Source: Nocardia sp. CY41
GTDB lineage: Bacteria; Actinomycetota; Actinomycetes; Mycobacteriales; Mycobacteriaceae
Direction: 5' to 3'
DNA: 64,000 bases
NCBI RefSeq assembly: GCF_009829325.1
Contig: NZ_VUOS01000013.1
Location: 124,001-188,000 of the forward strand
Shown: piece by piece, positions 20,088-27,690 of the stretch
How positions within the stretch are numbered: the first letter of the stretch is position 1
How the letters are laid out: each line of letters begins with the position of its first letter
Notes under the pieces: model-generated
What the model was told of the DNA's origin: nothing
Databases searched by the model: none
What the model saw: the letters and a program-made list of their open reading frames with translations, nothing else
Made by a program: the position numbers and the translations under genes

Positions 20088-20557
20088 CAGTGTTCCCTCG
20101 AGATCGGATCGTGTTGTCGCGTAGCCGTTTTCAGGGCCTCCAGCAGGTCGTGCAATTCGGTGTCCAGCCGCGCCAGGCGTTCGGCGTCGAAACCGGGCAG
20201 GTGTCCACCGATCGCGGCGGCGAATGCTCGGCGGAACTCGGTCAGCCGAGTCCGCCCGGCCGGGGTGAGTTCGACGAGGACGGCCCGGAAGTCCTCCGGG
20301 TCCTTGTGCCTGGTCGCGTAGCCTTCCGCGACCAGCTTGCCGATCAGCGCCGTTGCCGCCGGCTGTGAACATCGGTCGATCCTGGCGAATTCGCTGACCC
20401 GCAGCGCACCGTGTTCGTCGAGCACCGCCAGTGCCCGCAGCACGGCCCGTGGCAGGTCGTCGCCGCTGATCACCCCGGCCAGCCGAGTGAGCCTGCCCGC
20501 GGTGACGAGAAGGTCGACGACGAGGTCATCGGCTACGTTCACGGGAGCTTGCCGCAC
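20087..20557 (-). CDS. MarR-family transcriptional regulator
   Basis: A 156-residue winged-helix protein: LRVSEFARIDRCSQPAATALIGKLVAEGYATRHKDPEDFRAVLVELTPAGR covers the recognition helix and wing, with a C-terminal dimer helix. It is the first gene of an operon with the MFS transporter and most likely represses it. GTG 20557 is the longest start; GTG 20542 is possible. The upstream DNA (20558-20590) is AT-rich (AATATTCTTACATAGG) and must hold promoter and operator. Confidence 0.88.
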   Translation of the reverse strand: MRQAPVNVADDLVVDLLVTAGRLTRLAGVISGDDLPRAVLRALAVLDEHGALRVSEFARIDRCSQPAATALIGKLVAEGYATRHKDPEDFRAVLVELTPAGRTRLTEFRRAFAAAIGGHLPGFDAERLARLDTELHDLLEALKTATRQHDPISREH

Positions 20558-20626
20558 GAGGAATATTCTTACATAGGCTAACTATCTACCTGTCGTGAAG
20601 TCGGCCACAGGCGGGGAACGTGCGGG

Positions 20627-20658
20627 CGGCCCCGCGCGGCGGCGGTTTCGCGGGGCCG
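20627..20658 (-). terminator. Hairpin after the cupin gene
   Basis: CGGCCCCGCG (20627-20636) pairs with CGCGGGGCCG (20649-20658), 10 bp, 12-base loop, 14 bases past the stop of the leftward cupin gene. Confidence 0.6.
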
Positions 20659-20671
20659 TCGATCTCTGCGG

Positions 20672-21169
20672 TCAATCCTGCTGTGCGGCAGCTCGATCGG
20701 TGGCGTGTTCCGGCTCCTCGTAGCGGATGTCGTAGGCTGCCGCGATCGGATTGATCTTCACCGGGTCGAGTGCTCCATCGGTCAGCACCGACGCGCAGGC
20801 TTCGAAGAGATCCTCCAGGTAGCACTCCCAGCCGCCGGGTGAGGAGATCTGCAGCACCCGCGGCGGCGGTTGCGATCCGCAGCGCAGGGCGTGCGGGACA
20901 CCGTGCGGCAGCAGGACGAACATGCCTTTCGTCGCGCAGAGGGTCCGGTCGTCGAACTCGACGTCGAGCGTGCCTTCGAGCACGTAGATGCATTCGTCCG
21001 CCACCTGGTGGGTGTGCCGCGGAATATCGCGTGCGAGCGTCACTTCCAGCAGCGAGAACCTGCCCTCGGTGTCGGCGGTGGTCGCCTTCACCGCGAACGC
21101 GGGCGGTAAGGGCACCCGGCCGGGCCGCGCCTCGCCTGCGTCCAGGAGGTGGAAACGATTGTGGGACAT
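20672..21169 (-). CDS. Cupin-domain protein under TetR control
   Basis: A 165-residue cupin: IPRHTHQVADECIYVLEGTLDVEF carries the first cupin motif (two His, one Glu) and MFVLLPHGVPHALRC the second. A C-terminal helix region follows. Likely a metal-binding dioxygenase or binding protein, substrate unknown. ATG 21169 follows AAGGGT. It is divergent from a TetR gene across a perfect palindrome, so induction by the TetR ligand is likely. Confidence 0.82.
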   Translation of the reverse strand: MSHNRFHLLDAGEARPGRVPLPPAFAVKATTADTEGRFSLLEVTLARDIPRHTHQVADECIYVLEGTLDVEFDDRTLCATKGMFVLLPHGVPHALRCGSQPPPRVLQISSPGGWECYLEDLFEACASVLTDGALDPVKINPIAAAYDIRYEEPEHATDRAAAQQD

Positions 21170-21199
21170 GAAGTGTTACCCTTCGAAGCAGTTGAACGG

Positions 21200-21220
21200 A
21201 AACGGAATCCGATTCCGTTT
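21200..21220. promoter_or_regulatory. 21-bp palindromic TetR operator
   Basis: AAACGGAATC (21200-21209), central C, GATTCCGTTT (21211-21220): 10-bp arms without mismatch in the 77-base space between the cupin and TetR starts. Confidence 0.8.
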
Positions 21221-21246
21221 TAAGCGTAAACATGGAGGGATCGCCA

Positions 21247-21825
21247 GTGTCAAGGCCAACGCCCCGCAAGCCGCGCGCGGACGCCGCGCTCAACCGCGCC
21301 CGCATCGTGGCCGTGGCCCGCACGCTGTTCGCCGAGCGCGGCGGCGCGGTGCAACTGCCCGAGATCGCCCGCGCCGCCGGCGTCGGCATCGGCACGGTCT
21401 ACCGCCATTTCCCCACCCATGCCGACCTCATCGAAGCCGCGGCCGAGCAGCGCTTCGCCGAAATCGAGGAGTTCGCCCGCACCGAATGTCTGCGGGCCGA
21501 GCCAGGGCAGGGGCTCGCCCGCTACCTACGTCATGTCGGCGCGGTGCTGGCGGCCGACCGCGGCTTGTCGGCGGCGATCGAGGCGGCTCGGCATTCGGCG
21601 GGCAGCGCGCCGCGGGGCGAATCCCGCAGCAGGCTCGAGGAGGTGATCACCGAACTCGTCGAGCGGGACCGGGCCGCGGGGACCCTGCGCGACGACTGCA
21701 CGGCGGCCGACGTCTACATGATCGTCGGCGCGGTGTCCGCGACGATCGGCAGCGGAAGCGGCGATTGGCGCCGGCTTGTGGAGATCGTTCTCGACGGCCT
21801 ACGTCGCGGACGTCAGGACGAGTGA
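21247..21825 (+). CDS. TetR-family transcriptional regulator
   Basis: A 192-residue TetR protein. HTH: ALNRARIVAVARTLFAERGG and LPEIARAAGVGIGTVYRHFPTHADLIEAA (about 16-65). The rest is a ligand-binding helical domain. GTG 21247 was preferred over ATG 21232 because GGAGGG lies 6 bases before it. The operator at 21200-21220 lies immediately upstream, implying autorepression and control of the divergent cupin gene. Confidence 0.88.
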   Translation: MSRPTPRKPRADAALNRARIVAVARTLFAERGGAVQLPEIARAAGVGIGTVYRHFPTHADLIEAAAEQRFAEIEEFARTECLRAEPGQGLARYLRHVGAVLAADRGLSAAIEAARHSAGSAPRGESRSRLEEVITELVERDRAAGTLRDDCTAADVYMIVGAVSATIGSGSGDWRRLVEIVLDGLRRGRQDE

Positions 21826-21826
21826 G

Positions 21827-23224
21827 TCAGCCGGGGGCTATGTTGGCGTTGCGGTGGAAGACGTTGCCCGGGTCGTAGTCGGCTTTGATGTGAGCCAGCT
21901 TCGCGTATTTGGCGCTTCCGTAGGATTCGCGGACCCGGTCGTGATTCGGGTCCGCCATGAAGTTCACGTACCCGCCGCGATTGGAAGCCATCGGGCGCAG
22001 CGCTTCCCACGTCGTGCGCACCCATTCCCGGTCGCGGGCGAGCGTCTCGGCGTCGGGGGTGATCGCGGTGATATTGCACCCGTAATGCGGGGTGCGCGCG
22101 CCGCCGAAGGCCGTGTCGTCCTCGCCGACGGTGGTGAACGCGCCGCTGAGCGGGAAGATCGGCATGAACGACAACGGCGCGGTCTTCGCCGCGGCGTGCG
22201 CGGTGAGCACGGCGATGACGTCGTTGGAGAAGTCGTCCAGATCGAGCCCCTTCTCGTAGCCGCGCATGCCCCAGGGCGCCGCGGCGTCGAGCATCCGTTG
22301 CAATCCGGCGTACGGGATCGGGCCGAGGAACTCGAACAGCGGCGGGAGGGCGCTGCGGATCGGCGCTACCGCGGCGGCGTGCTCCTCGGCCGTGCCGAAA
22401 CCGGCGACGATCAAGGCGTGACCCGCTCGGCCGTGGTAACGCTCCGGAACGAACGGCGCGGGCGGCGCGGTCATCGCCAGCGCTATCAACGCTCCCGACC
22501 GGCGCGGCAGGGTGGGAAGGAACTCCCGGATCAAGCGCAGAGCGTCGGTCCCGTCCGGCATATCCCAGAAGAACAGGCCGAGGTGCACCTCCGGCCCGAC
22601 GTGATGCAGGCGGTATTCGAATTCGGTGACCACACCGAAGTTTCCGCCGCCTCCGCGCAACGCCCAGAACAGATCCGCGTTCTCCGTCTCACCGGCCCGT
22701 ACCACCCGGCCGTCGGCGAGCACCACCTGCGCCGAGACGAGATTGTCGACAGCCAGCCCGGCCATGCGGGTCAGCCAGCCCATACCGCCGCCGAGGGTGA
22801 GGCCGCCGACGCCGGTGTCGCTGATCACCCCGCCGGTCACCGCCAGGCCGTAGGCCTGGGTCGCGGCGTCCATGTCCGCCATCGTCGCTCCGCCGCCGAC
22901 CCGGGCGCGCTCGGTCTCCGGATTCACCACGACGCCCGTCAGCGCGCTGAGGTTGATCATCAGGCCGCCCTCGCCGACCGCGGTCCCGCTGTAGGAGTGG
23001 CCGCCACCGCGCACGGAGATCTCCAGCCCGCGCTCCCTGGCGAAGGCCAATGCCGTGGCCACGTCGCGAGACGACAGGCACTGGGCTATCACGGCGGGTC
23101 GCCGGTCGATATCGGCGTTCCAGATGGCGCGGGCGCGGTCGTACCCGGCGTCCGTGGGGCCGAACACCGGCCCGTCCATGGTGGACCGTAGAACCTGGAG
23201 ATCGGAATTCACTGTTTGCGTCAT
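21827..23224 (-). CDS. FAD-binding oxidoreductase, berberine-bridge-enzyme type
   Basis: A 465-residue PCMH/BBE-type flavoprotein. The FAD domain shows SVRGGGHSYSGTAVGEGGL, whose His is the usual covalent FAD attachment point, GGATMADMDAATQAYGLAVTGG and GLTLGGGMGWLTRMAGLAVDNL. The C-terminal BBE segment ends YDPGNVFHRNANI. ATG 23224 is preceded by GGGAGGA. Substrate unknown; such enzymes oxidise sugars or hydrophobic alcohols. Confidence 0.9.
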   Translation of the reverse strand: MTQTVNSDLQVLRSTMDGPVFGPTDAGYDRARAIWNADIDRRPAVIAQCLSSRDVATALAFARERGLEISVRGGGHSYSGTAVGEGGLMINLSALTGVVVNPETERARVGGGATMADMDAATQAYGLAVTGGVISDTGVGGLTLGGGMGWLTRMAGLAVDNLVSAQVVLADGRVVRAGETENADLFWALRGGGGNFGVVTEFEYRLHHVGPEVHLGLFFWDMPDGTDALRLIREFLPTLPRRSGALIALAMTAPPAPFVPERYHGRAGHALIVAGFGTAEEHAAAVAPIRSALPPLFEFLGPIPYAGLQRMLDAAAPWGMRGYEKGLDLDDFSNDVIAVLTAHAAAKTAPLSFMPIFPLSGAFTTVGEDDTAFGGARTPHYGCNITAITPDAETLARDREWVRTTWEALRPMASNRGGYVNFMADPNHDRVRESYGSAKYAKLAHIKADYDPGNVFHRNANIAPG

Positions 23225-23399
23225 GGCATCCTCCCGGATGGTGGCCCCGACGACTTGTTGGGCGGCGAGTCGGCAACTCGACTCGCTACGGCACCGATCC
23301 CGACCTTGCGGTGCCACTCGAAAACGCATCCCCCGACCATGCGCGTGTGGCGCTTGTCACATCTTAGTTGATCGTGTCCAGGCCCGACAGCCTCCGGGA

Positions 23400-23432
23400 C
23401 GGGGCGCACCGTCGGAAGGCCGGTGCGCCCCG
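23400..23432 (-). terminator. Hairpin ending the fadE operon
   Basis: CGGGGCGCACC (23400-23410) and GGTGCGCCCCG (23422-23432), an 11-bp stem with 11-base loop directly after the fadE33 stop. Confidence 0.7.
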
Positions 23433-23434
23433 AC

Positions 23435-24490
23435 TCAGGCGGGCTGCTCCGCCGGACGGTGCGCGGCGCCGAACAGCTGGGCGTCGCCATGGGCGCGCTT
23501 GAAGAACAAATGCGCGTCGTGTTCCCAGGTGATCGCGATGCCGCCGTGCAACTGGACGGTCTCGGCCGCGATGGCGGTGAGCGCCTCCGAGCAGTGCACG
23601 CGGGCGACCCAGACGTCCTCGGCGGCCGACGGGCTGTGCGCCGCCACCGCAGCGGTGGCGGCGACGGACGCGGAACGGGCCGATTCCAGCAGCACGTACA
23701 TATCGGCCATACGGTGCTTGAGCGCCTGGAAGCTGCCGATCACCCGGCCGAACTGCACGCGGGACTTGGCGTAGTCCACCGTCATCTCGAGGCAGCGGTC
23801 GGCGGCCCCCACCTGCTCGGCGGCCAGCGCGGCCCAGGCGGTCTCCCGCAGCCGGGCGACGGTCGCCGCCGGATCGCCCGACCCGAGCCGTCGCGCGGGC
23901 GCCTCGGCGAAGGCGACCTCGGCCAGCTTGCGGGTGGGGTCCATGGTGGGCGCGGACCGCCGGGTGACGCCCGCAGCGGTGGGCTCGACCTCGAACAGGC
24001 CGGTCGCGGTGACGACCACGAGAGTGTCCGCCGACATCCCGTCGAGCACGTAGTGCGCCGTCCCGGTCAGGGCGCCGTCCGTCTCGTGGACGCCCGGCTG
24101 GTCCCAGCCGCGCTCGCTCGCCCAGCAGACCGCGATCGTCCGCGTGCCCTCCGCCACCTCGGGCAGCAGCCGCTCGCAGGCTTCGGTATCGCCCGACAGC
24201 AGGACGGCCTGCGCGCCCAAGACGGCCGAGCCGAGCATCGGCACCCCGGCCAGCGTGCGGCCCAATTCGCCCACTACGAGCAGGGATTCGACCAGGCTCG
24301 CACCGAAGCCGCCGTACTCCTCGGGAATCGCGAGAGCAGCGACGCCGATCTGCTCGCACAGCAGCCGCCACAGGGCCTGGTCGTAGCCGAGTTCGGTGTC
24401 CATCGCGGCACGCACCGCCGCGGACCCCGCGTGCTTGGTCAGCAGCGCCCGCACCGAGGCGAGGAACTCCTGGTGTTCGGCGGTGCTCAT
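23435..24490 (-). CDS. fadE33: FadE33, acyl-CoA dehydrogenase subunit
   Basis: A 351-residue acyl-CoA dehydrogenase-like protein, shorter and more divergent than FadE30/31, as for the non-canonical subunits of the alpha-beta ACADs of sterol catabolism. Seen: ALAIPEEYGGFGASLVESLLVVGELGR, RVQFGRVIGSFQALKHRMAD and ETVQLHGGIAITWEHDAHLFFKRA. In mycobacteria FadE31, FadE32 and FadE33 belong to the KstR2 regulon and act on HIP ring intermediates. ATG 24490 has AAAGGA upstream and overlaps the stop of a 43-codon micro-ORF. Last gene of the fadD3 operon. Confidence 0.9.
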   Translation of the reverse strand: MSTAEHQEFLASVRALLTKHAGSAAVRAAMDTELGYDQALWRLLCEQIGVAALAIPEEYGGFGASLVESLLVVGELGRTLAGVPMLGSAVLGAQAVLLSGDTEACERLLPEVAEGTRTIAVCWASERGWDQPGVHETDGALTGTAHYVLDGMSADTLVVVTATGLFEVEPTAAGVTRRSAPTMDPTRKLAEVAFAEAPARRLGSGDPAATVARLRETAWAALAAEQVGAADRCLEMTVDYAKSRVQFGRVIGSFQALKHRMADMYVLLESARSASVAATAAVAAHSPSAAEDVWVARVHCSEALTAIAAETVQLHGGIAITWEHDAHLFFKRAHGDAQLFGAAHRPAEQPA

Positions 24491-24618
24491 CGATGTCCTT
24501 TCGTGGTGACGCCGCGCTGCCTCCTGCGGGCCTGACCGCTCATGCTGTGTTCGTTCTTCGCATGAGCGGGGCCCTGCGTGGTGACGCCGCGCTGCCTCCT
24601 CCGGGCCTGACCGCTCAT
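24487..24618 (-). CDS. 43-codon micro-ORF with duplicated MSGQARRRQRGVTT
   Basis: The ORF starts at an ATG overlapping the fadE32 stop by four bases (ATGA) and ends at a TGA overlapping the fadE33 start in the same way. GAGG lies six bases before the start. Its peptide repeats MSGQARRRQRGVTT twice, separated by QGPAHAKNEHS; it is strongly basic and has no known domain. The repeat comes from a 44-bp DNA duplication, so it may be a dispersed repeat that happens to be open, or a coupling peptide keeping ribosomes moving from fadE32 to fadE33. Confidence 0.4.
   Translation of the reverse strand: MSGQARRRQRGVTTQGPAHAKNEHSMSGQARRRQRGVTTKGHR
24502..24545. repeat. 44-bp direct repeat, copy 1
   Basis: Matches 24577-24620 at 43 of 44 positions. 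Its right end CCGCTCATGC also pairs with GCATGAGCGG at 24560-24569, a 10-bp stem with 14-base loop. Confidence 0.85.
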
Positions 24619-24620
24619 GC
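24577..24620. repeat. 44-bp direct repeat, copy 2
   Basis: Second copy, overlapping the last codons of fadE32 by a few bases; the repeat period is 75 bases. Leftward it contains GGAGGAGG, which could act as an internal ribosome-binding sequence. Confidence 0.85.
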
Positions 24621-25646
24621 GATGCCTCGCGCGGCGCGATCGGAGTCGGTGTCCTTCCGCAGCGCCCGTGCGATCCGGGCGCGGTGCAGATCCGGTGTGC
24701 CCCATGCCGAGCGCAGCGCGGTCACCTTCGTCAGCCACAGCGAAAGGTCGTACTCGGCGGTGTAGCCGATCGCGCCGTGCACCTGCAGCGCCATGCGGGC
24801 CGCGCGGTAGGCGGCGTCGCCGCAGGCGATCACGGCGGCCGAGACGTCGCGGCTCCGGGTGGCTTCGGTCATCGTCAGCGCGGCCCGGAAGAGCAGCGGC
24901 TCGGCCAGATCCAGCGCGATGAGCACGTCGGCGAGCTTCTGCTTCACGGCTTGGAACTCGCCGATCGGCTTGCCGAACTGCTTGCGCTGCTTGGCGTACT
25001 CGGTGGACGCGTGCAGCAGGGCTTTGCCCGCGCCGAGCAGCTGCGCCGAGCAGGCCAGTGCGCCGGTATCGAAACCGGCAGCCGCGGCCGCGCGCGCCCC
25101 ATCGCCCTCGGCGACGGTCTCGGCCGTGGCGACGGTGAACAGGCGCCGGGCGGGATCGACCGAGCGCACCAGGCCGGTGCGATGCCCGGTGGACAGCTGA
25201 TTCTCCCCGGCCAGCAGGACCACCTCGGCGGTGTCGGCATCCAGCGCGACACTGCCGGGACCGGCTGACGCGAACGCGACGGTGCCCAGCGCCGTGCCCT
25301 CCACGAAGCCGGGCAGCCAACGCGCGGCGAGGTCCTGGTCCGGGAGCGCCTGCAGCAGAGCCGGAATCGCCGCGGCGGTTTCCACCAGCGGGCCGGGCAC
25401 GGCCGCCCGGCCGATCTCCTGGAACGCCACGACCAGGTCGATCGGTTCGGCGCCGATGCCGCCGTGCTCCTCCGCGACGGCCAAACCCAGCACACCGGCC
25501 TCCGCCAGTTGCCGGATCAGCGCGCGCCCGGGGCCGCTGTCGCCGGACGCCCACGCGCGCACGGCGGCGGGCGCGCGGCCCGCCTCCAGCAGTTTGCGCA
25601 GGCTGACGCCGAAATCGAGTTGTTCGGGGCTGAGCGCGAATCTCAT
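24615..25646 (-). CDS. fadE32: FadE32, acyl-CoA dehydrogenase subunit
   Basis: A 343-residue acyl-CoA dehydrogenase-like protein: MRFALSPEQLDFGVSLRKLL at the start, LAVAEEHGGIGAEPIDLVVAFQEIGRA, KQRKQFGKPIGEFQAVKQKLADV and ALQVHGAIGYTAEYDLSLWL. In mycobacteria FadE31 and FadE32 are made from one operon and are thought to pair in HIP degradation. ATG 25646 overlaps the fadE31 stop by four bases. The 3' end runs into the micro-ORF and the 44-bp repeat. Confidence 0.91.
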   Translation of the reverse strand: MRFALSPEQLDFGVSLRKLLEAGRAPAAVRAWASGDSGPGRALIRQLAEAGVLGLAVAEEHGGIGAEPIDLVVAFQEIGRAAVPGPLVETAAAIPALLQALPDQDLAARWLPGFVEGTALGTVAFASAGPGSVALDADTAEVVLLAGENQLSTGHRTGLVRSVDPARRLFTVATAETVAEGDGARAAAAAGFDTGALACSAQLLGAGKALLHASTEYAKQRKQFGKPIGEFQAVKQKLADVLIALDLAEPLLFRAALTMTEATRSRDVSAAVIACGDAAYRAARMALQVHGAIGYTAEYDLSLWLTKVTALRSAWGTPDLHRARIARALRKDTDSDRAARGIA

Positions 25647-26785
25647 CGGCTGCTTCCTCTCGGTAGTCCGAGCAGCCGCTCGGCGATGATGTTGCGCTGG
25701 ATTTCGTTGGTTCCCGCGTAGATCGGGCCGGACAGGGCGAACAGGAATCCGTCGGTCCACGGCCCGGAGCGCTCGGCCGCCGCACCGAGCACCTCGAGCG
25801 CGGTTTCGTGCATGGCGATGTCGAGTTCGGACCAGAACACCTTGGTGATCGACGATTCCGCGCCCAGCTTGCCGCCCTCGTCGAGCCGGGTCACCGTGCC
25901 GAACGTGTGCAGCCGGTAGGCCTCGCTGCCGATCCAGGCGTCCACCACCGCGTCGCGCTGCGCGGTGTTGTCCTCGTCGCCGGTCTCGCGCCACAGATCG
26001 ATCAGCCGCTGCGCGGTGGCGCTGAACCGGCCGGGGCTGCGCAGGGAGAGGCCGCGTTCGTTGCTGGAGGTGCTCATCGCCACGCGCCAGCCCTCGCCGG
26101 GCGCGCCGATCACGTCGCGGTCGGGCACGAACACGTCGTCGAGGAAGATCTCGGCGAAGCCGGGCTCGCCGTCCAGCTGCGGGATGGGGCGGACCGAGAC
26201 CCCGTCGGCGGTCAGCGGGAACATGACGTAGGTGAGGCCCTTGTGCCGCTCGGCCTCGGGGTCGCTGCGGAACAGCCCGAATGCCCAGTCGGCGAAGGCG
26301 GCGCGCGAACTCCACGTCTTCTGACCGCTCAGCAGCCAGCCGCCGGTGGTGCGCCGGGCGGTGGAACGGATACCGGCCAAGTCGCTGCCCGCTTCGGGCT
26401 CCGACCACGCCTGCGCCCAGATGTCGTCGCCGCGCGCCATCCGCGGCATGATCCGCTCCAGCTGTTCCGGCGTGCCGTGTTCGAAAAGCGTCGGCGCCAG
26501 CAGGAATATGCCGTTCTGGCTGACCCGCCCCGGCGCGCCCGCCGCGTAGTACTCCTGCTCGAACAGCACCCACTCCAGCAGCGAGGCATCGCGCCCGCCG
26601 AATTCCTCCGGCCAGGCCACCACCGAGAGCCGGGCGTCGGCGAGGGTGCGCTCCCACGCGCGGTGCGCCTCGAACCCCGCTTTGGTGTCCATGGAGGGCA
26701 GCGGTTTCGCGGGTTTGTTCGCGGCCAGGAATTCGCGGACTTCCCGCTGGAATTCCTGGGTCGCCTGGTCGAGATCCAGATCCAC
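25643..26785 (-). CDS. fadE31: FadE31, acyl-CoA dehydrogenase subunit
   Basis: A 380-residue acyl-CoA dehydrogenase with the fuller family pattern: WPEEFGGRDASLLEWVLFEQEY, WAQAWSEPEAGSDLAGIRSTARR (FAD/substrate loop), GQKTWSSRAAFADWAFGLFR, and the C-terminal GPIYAGTNEIQRNIIAERLLGLPR. GTG 26785 overlaps the preceding stop (TAGTG). Part of the KstR2-type operon fadD3-echA-fadE31-fadE32-fadE33. Confidence 0.92.
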   Translation of the reverse strand: MDLDLDQATQEFQREVREFLAANKPAKPLPSMDTKAGFEAHRAWERTLADARLSVVAWPEEFGGRDASLLEWVLFEQEYYAAGAPGRVSQNGIFLLAPTLFEHGTPEQLERIMPRMARGDDIWAQAWSEPEAGSDLAGIRSTARRTTGGWLLSGQKTWSSRAAFADWAFGLFRSDPEAERHKGLTYVMFPLTADGVSVRPIPQLDGEPGFAEIFLDDVFVPDRDVIGAPGEGWRVAMSTSSNERGLSLRSPGRFSATAQRLIDLWRETGDEDNTAQRDAVVDAWIGSEAYRLHTFGTVTRLDEGGKLGAESSITKVFWSELDIAMHETALEVLGAAAERSGPWTDGFLFALSGPIYAGTNEIQRNIIAERLLGLPRGSSR

Positions 26786-27690
26786 TAGGTCGTTCCGTTC
26801 TGTTCTGCGGTGCTCGCGGTGGCCTTCATCGACTTGGCGTTCATGCCGCCCAGTGAGTCGGCGCCGACCTCGGCGTTGTGCGCGTGGGCGAAGTGGTGCA
26901 GGCCGAACACCGAGTCCATGCCCGACCGCATGCCCATCAGGTCCTCGGCCTGGTTGACCGCCTTCTTGGTCAGCGCGAGGCCGAATTGCGGCATGGCGGC
27001 GATCTTCTCGGCCAGCGCCAAGGTCTCGGCCTCCAGGTCGGCGCGCGGCACCACCCGGTTGACCATGCCCCACTCCTTGGCCTGCGCGGCGCCGAACCGG
27101 TCCCCGGTGAACAGGAACTCCTTCGCCGCGCGCGGACCCATCACCCACGGATGGGCGAAGTACTCGACGCCCGGGATGCCCATGCGCACCACGGGATCGC
27201 TGAAGAAGGCGTCGTCGGAGGCGATGATCAGATCGCACACCCAGGCCAGCATGAGTCCGCCTGCGATGCAGGCGCCCTGCACCATCGCGATGGTCGGCTT
27301 GGGAATCTCCCGCCAGCGCCTGCACATGCCGAGGTAGACCTCGAGCTCGCGGGCGAAGCGCTGATCGCCGCCCGCGCGGTCCACGTGGTCCCACCACAGC
27401 GCGGCCTTGTTCTGGTATCGCACGTGGTGATCGCGACCGGGCGTGCCGATGTCGTGCCCGGCGCTGAAGTGCTTGCCGTTGCCGGCCAGGACGATCACCC
27501 CGACTTCCGGGTCCTCCACGGCCCGCTCGAAGGCGGCGTCGAGGGCGTAGGTCATCACCGAGTTCTGCGCGTTGCGGTAGTCCGGCCGGTTCAGCGTGAC
27601 GATCGCTACGCGACCGCGCCGCTCGTAGGTGACGACCTCACCCTCGTCCGGGATCGCCGGACCCTGGTCCGGGGTTGCCGGTTCCGACAT
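26785..27690 (-). CDS. Enoyl-CoA hydratase/isomerase family protein
   Basis: A 301-residue crotonase-fold protein: VAIVTLNRPDYRNAQNSVM, the oxyanion segment GNGKHFSAGHDIG, and PTIAMVQGACIAGGLMLAWVCDLIIASDDAFFSDPVVRMG. A C-terminal extension includes SGMDSVFGLHHFAHAHN, seen in crotonases of sterol gene clusters. Located between fadD3 and fadE31 with one-base overlaps on both sides, so it should act on a HIP-CoA-derived thioester, as hydratase or hydrolase; the exact step is not clear from sequence. Confidence 0.88.
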   Translation of the reverse strand: MSEPATPDQGPAIPDEGEVVTYERRGRVAIVTLNRPDYRNAQNSVMTYALDAAFERAVEDPEVGVIVLAGNGKHFSAGHDIGTPGRDHHVRYQNKAALWWDHVDRAGGDQRFARELEVYLGMCRRWREIPKPTIAMVQGACIAGGLMLAWVCDLIIASDDAFFSDPVVRMGIPGVEYFAHPWVMGPRAAKEFLFTGDRFGAAQAKEWGMVNRVVPRADLEAETLALAEKIAAMPQFGLALTKKAVNQAEDLMGMRSGMDSVFGLHHFAHAHNAEVGADSLGGMNAKSMKATASTAEQNGTT

